Origin: Fragilariopsis cylindrus CCMP1102
Lineage: Eukaryota; Bacillariophyta; Bacillariophyceae; Bacillariales; Bacillariaceae
DNA: 59,939 nucleotides
NCBI GenBank assembly: GCA_900095095.1
Contig: FMBT01000156.1
Span: forward strand, 1-59,939
Direction: 5' to 3'
The notes under the pieces are model-generated. The model was not told the origin of the DNA. It saw only the letters and a program-made list of their open reading frames with translations, and did no database searches. Every line of letters begins with the position of its first letter. The stretch's first letter is position 1. Shown piece after piece: positions 1 to 10,372 of this stretch. Position numbers and translations under genes: made by a program.

Positions 1-323
1 AAAAATAAATGAGATGTTTCCAAATTCAGATTAGATGTGTTTGCGACAGAGGAAATAGCAACGTTATCTTGACCATTCAATTGTGTCTAGTCCTCATTAG
101 ATAGCACGATATTAAGTTTAGAATATATGTTTTAGCTTTAATGTATTTATAGTAAAAGCGTACGTATTGTAGTATTAATAATAGCATGCACAGATAGTGC
201 GTTCAGATTAACTGAGTTCCTCGCTACAACGTTTAGATTCTACCTGTCAGATTTGTTTACTTTCTCGTGGCACGTGTTGGGTAGTACCAATTATTACTCC
301 CACTTCTTTCATCATACCTAACG
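1..323. other. Left-edge intergenic sequence
   Basis: AT-rich sequence downstream of the first gene's stop codon. I see no reading frame, RNA gene or strong repeat in it. Confidence 0.5.
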
Positions 324-1541
324 TTATGGAACGAAACTAGCATCATTAATCTTACAACCTGTTTCTATGAGTAACAATAAATTCCAAAGCCAATTTCCGT
401 GCTCATTAAGATCTTGTTCTGTGTTTTTGTTAATCAACCGTCCCTGTCCGAAATTATCTACCATTGATAACAATGAACGACGGCTACGACGAAATTTGTT
501 GCAAGCCAAAGCACATAGAATTGATACCTGTCGTCGACCACATTCTTCTTCTGTAGAACCTAAGAAATGGATCAATACACCTTCAGCAATATCCATTAAT
601 ACACCCTGCCCTCGATGTAGGTCTGTTTTTAAATATCCGGGATGGGTGGTTATAACAGGAAGGTCGAATTTCTTACCATCGTAATTATCTTCCTCCACCA
701 GTTTTCGAAGCATGAGTTCGTTACCGATAGCAAAATTCATAATATTGAACATATGACTATATCCTAATGAACGAACCAATTCTCGATTGAACTTTCTTGG
801 TAAGTTGCCTCCTGATGCACAAACATTGAGAATGATGGTATAATTATTACTATTATTACTATTATCGGTTGGTTGCTGTTTCATAAATGTGTGAGCCGAG
901 TGATATAATAGGAACCGACCAACCACTGCAATACCAAAGGACTTTTCAACACCGTCTTCATTTAGAGGTTTAGGATTACGTTGTTTGGGTTGTGGGAAAA
1001 TAGCTGCTGTGACGATCAGATAGTCGTACCGGATGCCTTCATCCTCGTCATCCGATTTAGAATCGTGTTGGAGTTTCTTCAAAAATAGTTTAGTTGAAGC
1101 AACAGTTCCGATATCACCTTGCAGGAAGGTAACTTTGGCACATTGTGATGATGATGATGATTGCAAAGATTTCTTAATTTTAGAGACTGCTTTGTTTCCG
1201 TTAACTTCATTTCGTCCTACTAAAGTCACTCGTGCGGCTCCTGCTTGTGCCAATGCCATACTCGTACCAAATCCAACACCACGAGTTCCTCCTACAATCA
1301 ATGCAGATTTTCCTTTGATAACACCCAAAGCGGCAAGCTCTTCGTATGTAATATCATTATTATGTTGTTCATCTACAATCTGTCCAATTTCATCGTCGGG
1401 TGGGTTCATTTGAAATTTTGTCACGATGGTCATTAGAGTTGGAATGGATCGGTAAAATATGTATGCTGCTCCCGCCACAATGGCGGCAGCAGTTCCGATC
1501 GTTCTAGCACTGCTACTACTTGTACTACTAAAGCCCGTCAT
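324..1541 (-). CDS. Membrane-anchored short-chain dehydrogenase/reductase-like protein
   Basis: A single 405-residue frame opens at a true ATG. Residues about 14-36 form a hydrophobic N-terminal segment that may anchor the protein. A Rossmann fold follows, with the dinucleotide-binding motif GGTRGVGFG near residue 83, a VTLVGRN strand that usually sets NAD(P) preference, and the beta-4 strand DYLIVTAA where classical SDRs carry NNAG. Length exceeds the roughly 250-330 residues of classical SDRs because of the anchor and a low-complexity Asn stretch near residue 230. The catalytic YxxxK is not where expected: the candidate helix reads YSHMFNIMNFAIGNE, without Lys four residues after Tyr. A YDGKK string occurs later, but in the loop before a late beta strand. 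The fold assignment is firm; catalytic activity and substrate are unknown. The next gene diverges from it across 476 bp. Confidence 0.75.
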   Translation of the reverse strand: MTGFSSTSSSSARTIGTAAAIVAGAAYIFYRSIPTLMTIVTKFQMNPPDDEIGQIVDEQHNNDITYEELAALGVIKGKSALIVGGTRGVGFGTSMALAQAGAARVTLVGRNEVNGNKAVSKIKKSLQSSSSSQCAKVTFLQGDIGTVASTKLFLKKLQHDSKSDDEDEGIRYDYLIVTAAIFPQPKQRNPKPLNEDGVEKSFGIAVVGRFLLYHSAHTFMKQQPTDNSNNSNNYTIILNVCASGGNLPRKFNRELVRSLGYSHMFNIMNFAIGNELMLRKLVEEDNYDGKKFDLPVITTHPGYLKTDLHRGQGVLMDIAEGVLIHFLGSTEEECGRRQVSILCALACNKFRRSRRSLLSMVDNFGQGRLINKNTEQDLNEHGNWLWNLLLLIETGCKINDASFVP

Positions 1542-2017
1542 CGCTATCTCTTACATTTGTTGAGTTGGGTTACTCTGTGAATCCAATACGGTTTCAAGTT
1601 GTTAATGTTAGTGAATTGAGTTTGACTGTGCGTTTTCGCTGCAGTGTTCGCTTTTTTTTTCCATTGTTGGAGGTTTTGCTTGCGGTAATATTCGAATATT
1701 ATTTATGCGGTCTATTACAATGACAATTTGAGAAAAAACTTCACATCAAAATTCAAAATTCATATTATCAGCATTCCTTCGTGAATGAGGAAGTGAATGC
1801 AGTTTTGGGTCCCGAATGGATCTTTCACAACATCAAGTAAAAAAACGCCAAGCTACTATTTTATGCTACAGTAGGACCTACAGTACAGTATAATATTATG
1901 CAACGACAACAACCATCAATCAAGCTATTAAAACACAACAATAAATAATAACATCATCTTCAATAGCGTTTTATTTCATCGGTAGCTCATACAAGAAGTA
2001 ACTAATTGGATACAAAA
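1542..2017. other. Divergent spacer between SDR-like and lumenal-protein genes
   Basis: This AT-rich spacer must hold both 5' regions. TACAGTA-type heptamers are clustered around 1867-1890. No gene is seen. Confidence 0.4.
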
Positions 2018-2533
2018 ATGAAAACAACAGCTCTATTTATCTCTTCATTCTGCGCGTCGGCTACCGTAGTCTCGGCCTGGACGCCGGCATCATCGGGATC
2101 ATCTCGCCGTAGTTTCATCGATCAAGCTGCCAAGCTTGTTCCGTTAGTTGTTGTTGCTTCACCTGCTTTCGCCGCGGATGATGGCAGCAGCAGCAGTAGT
2201 ACAGGTAGTAACATGCTTTTAGCGGAAGCTGCATCGCTCGACTTTGCATTGCCAACTTATGATACAAAAATGGGTGGCTTCGGGGAAGGTACAGAAGCGT
2301 ACACAAAGAAGGGTGGTGATATGAAAACAAGTACTTCCCTTAATATGGCCGATCCGGGTGCCGATGAGAAGGAAAAGCAACTTGCATCTATGCGTAAGGC
2401 TGAGGAGGCACGAAAGAGTGCTTTGGCTCAAAAGAAGGCTGTTCAAAAAGAACGAGAAGACGAAGATAAACGTCGTGCAAAGGAGAAAAAGGAACGAGAT
2501 GCAGAACGGTTGAAGAATATCTGGAATTCATGA
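2018..2533 (+). CDS. Predicted thylakoid-lumen coiled-coil protein
   Basis: ATG at 2018 is the start; an in-frame TTG lies four codons upstream. The 171-residue product begins with an ER signal peptide ending VVSA before Trp (WTPASS), the aromatic +1 residue typical of diatom plastid import. A second leader follows: a twin arginine (SRRSFID), a hydrophobic stretch and an AFA-A cleavage site near residue 52, which is a classic Tat-type thylakoid signal. The mature part has a Ser run, a short conserved-looking segment (LPTYDTKMGGFGEGTEAY) and a highly charged Lys/Glu/Arg-rich helix over the last 60 residues that should form a coiled coil. I infer a soluble lumen location. I do not recognise the family. 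There are no introns. Confidence 0.72.
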   Translation: MKTTALFISSFCASATVVSAWTPASSGSSRRSFIDQAAKLVPLVVVASPAFAADDGSSSSSTGSNMLLAEAASLDFALPTYDTKMGGFGEGTEAYTKKGGDMKTSTSLNMADPGADEKEKQLASMRKAEEARKSALAQKKAVQKEREDEDKRRAKEKKERDAERLKNIWNS

Positions 2534-2659
2534 TTCCAATTTAATTATTGACGACTTTCGTAATTGATTGAAAGGAAACGCATTCTTTGATTTATCATTC
2601 ATTCGAATGAATTATGAATCATCCCCCTCATTAGTATCTTTCGCTAGCTAATTCATAAT

Positions 2660-2730
2660 AATAACAATAACAATAATACGAATACAAATACAAATACAAA
2701 TACTGAAACGAATACGAATACGAATAACAT
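2660..2730. repeat. Degenerate AATAC/GAATAC microsatellite
   Basis: Directly visible runs of AATAAC, AATACA and GAATAC hexamers lie in the 3' spacer of the lumenal-protein gene. Confidence 0.8.
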
Positions 2731-2918
2731 TGGTACCTGTAATACAGGATAAACAAAAAGTCAAAATTGAAGATATATTATTTTAAAAGGAATTTCCTAA
2801 ATAGAAATTATGGATAACGTTACTGCTGACTCTTGCTTTTCTTGATTAAAGATGAGTATAACTCATTCGGCTCGATTCGGTTTTTACATTGTAGTAGTAC
2901 TGTTACTGTAGTGAATGA

Positions 2919-3612
2919 GCACAAATCATACCGGGTGCAAATGCATATATGGATTCACTTGTCAACACTGACGAATCTACGGGAGGTATACCAGCTTCTA
3001 AAAGCTTTATTCATATCCATGCAGGTATAGATGCATCAGATTTACCCACTAATGCAGGTGCAGACTTTCCAGCGCAATAGTTAGAGACTGGGATGCACCG
3101 GAGGGAGTAGAGTCACCCAGAAAGCTTGTCCTTTGTAGTATGCCGTCTTTGATTGATCCATCCTTAGCTCCAGAGGGGAAACACGTCCTACATGCTTATG
3201 TACCGGCAACGGAACCCTATGAATGGTGGGAAGGCATGGATCGTAATTCTGAAGAATACAAAAAGAAGAAAGAGGAGGCTGCCGACTTTCTTTGGAGTGC
3301 TATTGAAGAATATGTTCCTGATGCAAGAAATCGTGCCGTTCCTGGTACTGTACAAATAGGGACCCCTCTAACGCATGAACGATTTTTACGTCGGTCTCGT
3401 GGTACATACGGACCGAGAGCAGAAGCCGGAAAATCTACACTGCCCGGCCACAAGACTCTACTGGAAGGACTACATTTAACCGGTGATTATACATTTCCTG
3501 GGATAGAATTCCAGCTACAGCTGCCTCGGGTGCGATCGCAGCAAACAATCTAATATCCGTTGGTCAACACTATGGCATGCTTGATAAGATTCGACTACCA
3601 ACAAAGAACTAA
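2919..3612 (+). pseudogene. Carotenoid isomerase (CRTISO-like) C-terminal fragment, frame-broken
   Basis: Three successive frames together read as the C-terminal third of a CRTISO/phytoene-desaturase-type flavoprotein. The first (2919-3077) has SFIHIHAGIDA and ADFPAQ. The second (about 3077-3505) has VRDWDAPEGVESP, SLAPEGKHVLHAY, GTPLTHERFLRR, GTYGP and GDYTFPGI. The third (to the TAA at 3612) has ASGAIAANNLISVGQHYG. The first break is a TAG at 3078, best explained by loss of 7 bp between two GCAAT repeats. The second lacks one G near 3505. The N-terminal FAD-binding half is absent, and an in-frame TGA at 2916 precedes the homology with no convincing splice acceptor. The family isomerises poly-cis carotenes in plastids. 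I call it a pseudogene fragment; an error-damaged final exon of a gene with far-upstream exons is the alternative. Confidence 0.7.
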
Positions 3613-3872
3613 TATTCTAGGATTTAGATAAATGTTTTTACTATATTACAGCACATTATATCAAATTACATTCTTAGTCAAATAATCTACATATTTTATA
3701 GTCTTTGTCCCATCAGAGAAGAATAGGGATACTGATCTTTTGCAAGTACAGCACATATCATCATCATCGTCAATCATAGGAATATCTAATATTTTGAAGT
3801 AAACGTGTGCAATGATGCCAGAGAGAAAAGGCAGAATACATTCATTAGATTAAATAGTAACGTTTCATTCAC

Positions 3873-4810
3873 TCACAATGAGTTGAAGAAACGATCACCA
3901 TAATCCCCTGTCAAAATTAAAACAAAATAGAAATGAGTATCCGAGAAAAGTCATTGACAGCGTTAGATATTCAGTGAATCCTCCTAACAACTCTAAAAGC
4001 TGTGTATTCGTATCATTATTCGGAATGATTGTACGTATATAATAAAACGTACCTAATCCCGGCACAATAAATTTCTCATCATTAAGACAATCATCAATAG
4101 CAGCTGTAACAATTTTAATTTCTGGATATGCATCTCCTAGCAACTTCAATGAAAGAGAATAAGGGCATGCAAATGATATAAATGGTCAGATGTAGAATAT
4201 TTTCAGAAATAACTACGATTTCTCTCCAACCATGACATACCTTAAGTCCTTCAGGTGCACAAATCATATTAGCAAAAAGGATTCTAGACGGTTTAACATT
4301 ATATTGCTCGACTAAAACTTCGATTGCTTTCATTGCAGAACCACCCGTTGCAAGCATCGGATCACATAACAGTACATACTGATTTGCAATATCTGGTGGT
4401 AATTTACTATAAAATAATTTTGCTGTTTTTTCTGGAATTGATTCATCCCGTTGGATTAATATTTTACCAACCCGAACTGCTGGTTCAACTTCACGTACAA
4501 CTTCAAGTAATGCATCACCGCTTCTAATAATAGAAACAGCACAAATATCTGTCGGATCGGGTCCACGAACACCATCAAATGATCCACAGGGAGTAGTAAT
4601 TTTAACCTCCGTCGATGGAAATTCTGCTAATGCATCTTCAGCTAAAATTCTCATAGAACGTTTCGAATATTGAACAAAATCAGCAGGTGATGTAGACGTG
4701 TCTCTCATTTTAGTAAATAAAAGATGATGCACTTTTCGTGATGACGAAATCACCAAGTTAGGATGAAGATCGGAATATGATGTTGTGATTGTTGCTGTTG
4801 ATGATGTCAT
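3873..4810 (-). CDS. UPRT: Uracil phosphoribosyltransferase (UPRTase)
   Basis: There are three exons: 4241-4810, 4053-4143 and 3873-3907. Introns of 97 and 145 nt both have GT-AG ends. The spliced protein has 231 residues. It carries the family landmarks DAVSII-type strand (CAVSIIRSGDALL), the PRPP loop LLCDPMLATGGSA near residues 149-161, ANMICAPEGLK across the first intron, KIVTAAID, and the C-terminal uracil-binding VPGLGDYGDRFF across the second intron. UPRTase converts uracil plus PRPP to UMP in pyrimidine salvage. Length fits the eukaryotic family. There is no clear organelle leader, so it is probably cytosolic. The last exon encodes only about eleven residues and would be missed without splicing. 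It converges with the CRTISO fragment. Confidence 0.92.
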
Positions 4811-5497
4811 CTTTTCCTTCGCGTTTTTCTGACTTGTATTGTATTCAAAAAGCTATTCAATATGTACAGGCGAGTTATTTTGTTTTGTTTGAAACCACTG
4901 TTTACGATCAGCCACTTCTATTAGTGTTATTTCCAGTTCCATCTATCTTCAATCTCCTCTTGGTTCTGTATGGGAGGTTATTGTTCTGTTACGCAATGAG
5001 ATATGGGATTAAAAAATTATGGATCTTCTTTTTGCGGCATTCATAGCAGATACGAGCTTTATTTTTGGGGAGCAGAGGAGGGAATTGCTCGGTAGTAAAA
5101 GGGGGAAATATATTATATGACAATGGACACGTGGACAAAAATCAGACATCAAATTCTGAGAATCTAAAACGCCGTTCTTCTTTTACCACACTTTACTTCG
5201 CTCCACTACCGTAAAACTGCTTCGACGTCAACCTACCATTATAAAGCCGACAAGGGGAATTGGGAATGAGCACTGATATACTACTTGTATTCTATTTACG
5301 AGCAAACAATCACAAAAGCTTCAAGTGATGCGCTACTAGTATTTCTATTTAGCAATTTTATACCGAAGAAAAGGATCTATCGGAATCCAATCTTCGCTTT
5401 ATCGCTTACCGCTTACTTTTGAAAGACAAACCGACAACACAAACAAACAAAACTAATCAATTGTTTTGCTACAATACACTTGTACCAGTTACTTGAT
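4811..5497. other. Divergent spacer, UPRT / alpha-beta hydrolase
   Basis: This 687-bp AT-rich spacer lies between divergent genes. A TATAAAG string occurs at about 5241, but it is some 250 bp from the ATG and I do not claim it as a TATA box. No gene is seen. Confidence 0.4.
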
Positions 5498-7096
5498 ATG
5501 CATCGATATTCATCTTGCACAATATTGTTTGCAATAATGATGATTTTCGCATCAAAGTCAACAACGATGGCACTACTAAGGCACACGCAAACAACTACGG
5601 CTACACGTACAGCGACAGCATCATGTGCTCTGTTCTCACAAAGTGAGATAATCGTCAATAAACTTCAACAACGAGGCAGTAGTTGCAGTTATAGTAACAG
5701 CGCTCGTCGTTGTGGTACAATCAGCAACAGTCGTCGCAGTAATTATAATCATAATCATAATCATAACCATAATATTTTCAGCAGAGCGAGCAATTCACAA
5801 TTCGGTCGTTGTCGATCGTCATCAACGACGGCTTGTCAAATGACTATCGCTGATACATCCCTTGGTAGTGAAGAGGGTGCATTATTATTAGACGGATTAG
5901 ATGTTTATACCGTTCCTGCTAAAGTAGATGATCATCCACTTACTGTATATGGTATCGGCAATAAAACCCCAAAATCGGATGATCATGTATTATTAATGTT
6001 ACATGGACGGACATGGTCAAGTGTACCTGTATTTCATTTATTAGGTGGACAACGGAATCGTGCAAAAGGGCATGAAAGTCGTAGTTTAATGGAGGCATTA
6101 CATGATAAGAAAATTACTGTATATTCAATGGACTTTCGTGGATTTGGTGGTACACCCAATGACCATACTGATTCGGTTGGACCCGATCGATGTGTGGAAG
6201 ATGTTGAATCTGTATTACATTGGTTAGCAGAACGTCATCATTGTAGTACACCTGAAAAGATTAGTCTAATGGGTTGGTCACAGGGTGCACTTGTTGCACA
6301 ACTTGCCGCACAACGTGATAAGCCACAATTTTCAAGATTGATACTATATGGATCAATTTTTGATCCATTAGTTCGATATCCACGCGATCCATTATTTATA
6401 CGAAATAAAGAAAATTCAACCGCATATAATAATACGTTCGATGATGCGATTGAAGATTTTACTATTGAGGGGACGATCCCACCAAAGGCTGCTACCTACT
6501 TCGCTGAAGCGGCCTTACTAGCAGATCCTGTCAAGGCACAATGGAAACATTTGTATCAATTTAATAATTGTGATCCAGCTCGGGTGCATGTTCCGACTTT
6601 AGTTGTAAGTTCTAATTATTTTATCTGTCTTGTCTTGTGGAGTAATATATATGTGCGAAAATTAATTATAAATGGATGAGCAAAACTGATCAATCGGATT
6701 GTACAATTGTTGGCGAGAGATGTGTTTAATAAATTGTGTCATGAGAAATAATTTTGAAACCAAAAAGAAAGCGCCCAACTGATTCTTTTTCTCGTCTTTC
6801 TATATTCTTCGTTTTGACTATTTCCCGAACGATAACACGACCGACTTGATCAAAATCGATATAATTAAAAAAAACAAATACCCATACAGGCTGTGGGTGA
6901 TCAAGATCCGTACGCTCCAATCCATGTCCAACAAGAATTGTTTACAAATCTAGGTAGAGGGAATGATCGAACATGGAGTATTCTTTCCGACGCTGATCAT
7001 GCTGTACATTTATTAGAAGGTCGATCACGGTTTACCAACGTCATAACAAGTTTTATTATGAATGGTAAAAAGATCGGAAAAGAAATATTGAGCTGA
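5498..7096 (+). CDS. Alpha/beta-hydrolase fold protein with signal or plastid-type leader
   Basis: ATG at 5498 is preferred over an in-frame TTG. Exons are 5498-6604 and 6890-7096, with GTAAGT and ACCCATACAG at the intron ends. The 437-residue product has a hydrophobic leader (TILFAIMMIFASKS), then a Thr/Ala/Arg-rich linker with an Asn-His repeat (about residues 85-95), then an alpha/beta-hydrolase domain. Visible features are the oxyanion region LMLHGRTWSS, the nucleophile elbow GWSQGA, the acid residue in VGDQDPYAP just after the intron, and the catalytic His in DADHAVHLLEG, so the triad is complete. The substrate is not predictable. The second exon supplies both Asp and His, so the intron-retained form would be inactive. 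Confidence 0.82.
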
Positions 7097-7503
7097 TAAA
7101 ATAATATATCATCCTGATCATTGACTATTTATTTTTTCTCTTCGTAGCGACTCGTAACAAAGAAATAACGCGAAAGAAAGAAAGCTACGAAAATAAGTAA
7201 TAGAAGTTATAAAAAATAGTAGCACAGTATAGCTTACTAGAATTGTTTGTCGGCATTCTCACGCATAGTGTTGTAAGAAATTCTCCTGTATAAAATCATA
7301 CAGAGTGAGTGTGGCTGTGCGTAATATGTAGAATGCGTATTTAAAGAGTATATTGATAGAAAATAATTGCGAAGTCACAAGTAAATGTTACTGTAGAACA
7401 TTGTACGATTTGCATATTATAGAGTAAGATCTACTTCTCATAGAATGTGAGCGTTCTCCATCATCGTCATCAACTTTTTAACTCGCTTATTCTGATCATT
7501 TGT
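7097..7503. other. Convergent 3' spacer
   Basis: AT-rich sequence between two convergent stop codons. Nothing else is recognised. Confidence 0.4.
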
Positions 7504-9275
7504 TTATTGAAACGTATTCTGATCATCGTTTAGTAACTTGTCGAATTCGTCAAGATCGAATTTCTCCTTCTTCTCTACTAGTACATCGACAGATTGATTC
7601 GTATCAAAATCGTATCTTCTCCCTTCAACAATTTGCGGTTCGTTGCGAACTTGGCAGCAGCCTTCAACTTACGTAAAACGGTACCTCCTCCAGATTTGGC
7701 AAGTTCTTTCCATCTTCGTCGTGCCTTGTTTCGGCCCTGAATTTTCGCATTTTGGGACGATATCCAAAAATTTCTAGCTACCGGTATGGAAATGAACAAA
7801 ACTGCATACGCTACCAACGCCGGATATAGAGTCTGAGCCACGCCCAAAAATGATGGTAGACGTACACCGTACAGGTCGTATTGATTGAATAGATTTCCTA
7901 GATATAGCACTCCTCCAAGGTTGACAACTCCCAGCGCACCGGCGAAGAATTTGTATGTAGCAGGAGCTACACTAAATTTATAATCACGTTCTTGCAGCAC
8001 AGACGGGTCCATTAATTCTGATTCTGATTCTTCTTCCGGTGTCATTGGCGGGACAACACCTTTTAAAATTTCCATCAGGTCATCCTTGTCACGGGCGCCT
8101 CGAGTTGAAACACCGTTCATTCGGAATAAGTTTTGAATATCTCTGGATGATGCATTGGGAGCTAAGCCAGCACGTTTCAATAGCATAGCCGATTCCGATG
8201 CCTGCGGTAAAATATTTGACGTTGATGCTGATACTTGCAGGTCCGGAAAGGTGTAAATGATATCACCATCCTCTGTGACAGTGGGCATTCCATCCAATTG
8301 TGACACAATCGGTAAAACGAAGGACTCGTCTACATATGATGAGGAATCATCTGGAAGATCGGGTGCGTCACAATAGGGTGCCAATTGTTCTGCTGTTACC
8401 GCCCCTTTATTATCCCGGATCATTTGCGCTGCTAGGCTGAGACGTTTCTCTTCTAAACCTGCATTCGGATCACCGTCCCCGAACACGAAAGAAAATGCAG
8501 ATTCTAAGAATCCCATCTCTTCAGGATCCTTCACATCATTTCCCTTCCCATAATATCCATAAGATCCGTACGGTCTATAGTAGAAGAAATCAAATGGACT
8601 AGGTCCCCACATACCACCAAACCCCCCACCGAATGGCGACATACCACCACCTCGTCGGTTGTCTCTTCTGTCATCACTTGATTCACCTTGTGATTGCAAC
8701 ACCATTATAGCCGAAAATACGAGCGCAATCGACGCAACGAGTGCGACACCGAATCCTACTCTAATCCCTGTGAAAACTACAGGCCATGCCTTTTCAAAAG
8801 ATTGTCGAGCCTTGTACTTAGCGGAATTTGATGCTAATACAGAATTAAGATTATTTGGAAATTCGTACAACAATTCACCGTCTTTCGATACGGATATGTC
8901 ACCCTGTGAAAGTGATGCAAGCGTAGTAAGATCCTTTCGTGCTTGAGATAAACTCACACCAGCTCTTGTAGCAACGTCTGATGCTATGATAATTTCGGAC
9001 TTTGATTCAATTACGGCATCCACTACAGGTTTAGATGGAAGCTTTTCCATTACTTTCTCATTGAGGGAAGATGTCATCATTCTTAATTCTGGGGAGGAGG
9101 AAAATCCACTATTGTTGATCCATATTGATGTTGGTGTCGTACCTACCGATCGTATCGTTGGTATCGATAACAATTTGTGTGTCGTCGGAGAAATGGCAAC
9201 GAAAGCATTTGCGGCAGTAATGCAAACAGTGATAAAACAGAAAAGATATATCGACGTTACAGCGGATTGTTTCAT
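7504..9275 (-). CDS. Conserved plastid membrane protein (plant At5g03900-like), C-terminal frame break
   Basis: ATG at 9275 follows an in-frame TTG. The leader is an ER signal peptide cut at AANA before Phe (FVAI), the diatom plastid motif. Residues about 165-195 form a membrane segment. A Gly/Tyr-rich stretch (FFYYRPYGSYGYYG) and the well-conserved AFSFVFGDGDPNAGLEEKR follow, then an acidic domain and two more membrane segments near residues 440-500. From memory this order matches a plant and cyanobacterial family represented by Arabidopsis At5g03900, of unsettled function. The frame ends early at 7578; adding one T to the run at 7606-7609 restores a tail ending DLDEFDKLLNDDQ and stopping at 7504, which resembles the family's conserved end. 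I therefore give 7504 as the gene end. Confidence 0.65.
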
Positions 9276-9794
9276 ATTGTTATTTATCAACTATTCTCTC
9301 TTGTCTCACGAGTAGCACAACAAAAGTATTGCGTATGACTACAATGTATTATTGGGTTTTGTTTATGTATCTTGTCTTGATATCACACACAGTAATAGGA
9401 ATAGAGCAAAAGAAACATAGTACCGTAGAACGACGCAGAACGCAAGAAGAGAGAATTGATCAGCACGAGCTAATCGAAAAAATATCTTGACATGACGCCC
9501 CGTTCACGATTGTTGATTTGATTCATTTCAGTCACGAGACACGCGTCGAAACCGAGTGCATGCAAGACTGTTCAAGCTTTTGAGATTTTTTGTTTGCTTG
9601 TTGACAATCATTCTACATTTGAATGTAGAATAAGACAGTGGGTATTTCTAAGTTACTTGTACAGGTAAAGATTTACTAGTTTTGACAATCAATGTTAGAC
9701 TTGCCATGATTGTTCCACTTCAGAATCGGAACCAGCAATTCACATTGAAGTAATTAAAACTGTACATGCAATAAACAACTACCCTGTAGAGCAC

Positions 9795-9835
<41 letters not shown>

Positions 9836-10372
9836 GACCATACATCTATCTGCTTGGTTTTGGTTGACATCCACTCCTATAATGTTCCTAGAGAATGGTG
9901 TTGCAGGATTAGGATTACAAGTACAATTGTAGACCCAAAAAATAAAATAGGTGATCATGTGAATAGCAGTAAAGTATAGTAGGAATATAATATGAGTAAA
10001 AAAAACAGCGTTCTTGTCACAGTGTTGATTTCACATTTCGTCTCATAAAATCGTTGAACGTTTAAAAAAGCATCATATAAAAAGTGAGACAGTGAGTGTG
10101 TGTTGAAGGCTATAATGTTTATACCCGTATTAATAACGGTATTCTTTCCGCGAGATGGCCACCCCATTTTTTTGTATCAGTTATCGCTGTTTTTCGTTCA
10201 CACATTATTTCACTAATATTGTTCCTAAAGCATACAGCAGCTCAATAACAATTCTCTCTCTTACCGTTTTCACATACATACTCTGAACTCAAATACGATA
10301 GCGAAATAGGTAGTATTTCATGCGAAGAATAGATCAAATAAAGGAGAAGAAACCCTGAAAAATTAGTTCATC
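9276..10372. other. Divergent spacer with a CA microsatellite and a hairpin
   Basis: This 1.1-kb spacer has no credible gene. A perfect 9-bp inverted repeat (ATTCTACAT / ATGTAGAAT, 4-base loop) occupies 9610-9631, and a CA tract lies at 9797-9835. Confidence 0.5.
9797..9835. repeat. (CA)n microsatellite
   Basis: Nearly uninterrupted CA dinucleotides, preceded by two TACACA interruptions. Confidence 0.95.

Noticed and set aside
367-1413. Plus-strand frames inside the SDR-like gene
   Set aside because: Shadows of the minus-strand coding frame; no motif or leader.
5241-5247. TATAAAG as TATA box of the alpha/beta hydrolase gene
   Set aside because: It lies about 250 bp from the ATG in AT-rich DNA where such strings are common; no transcript start is known.
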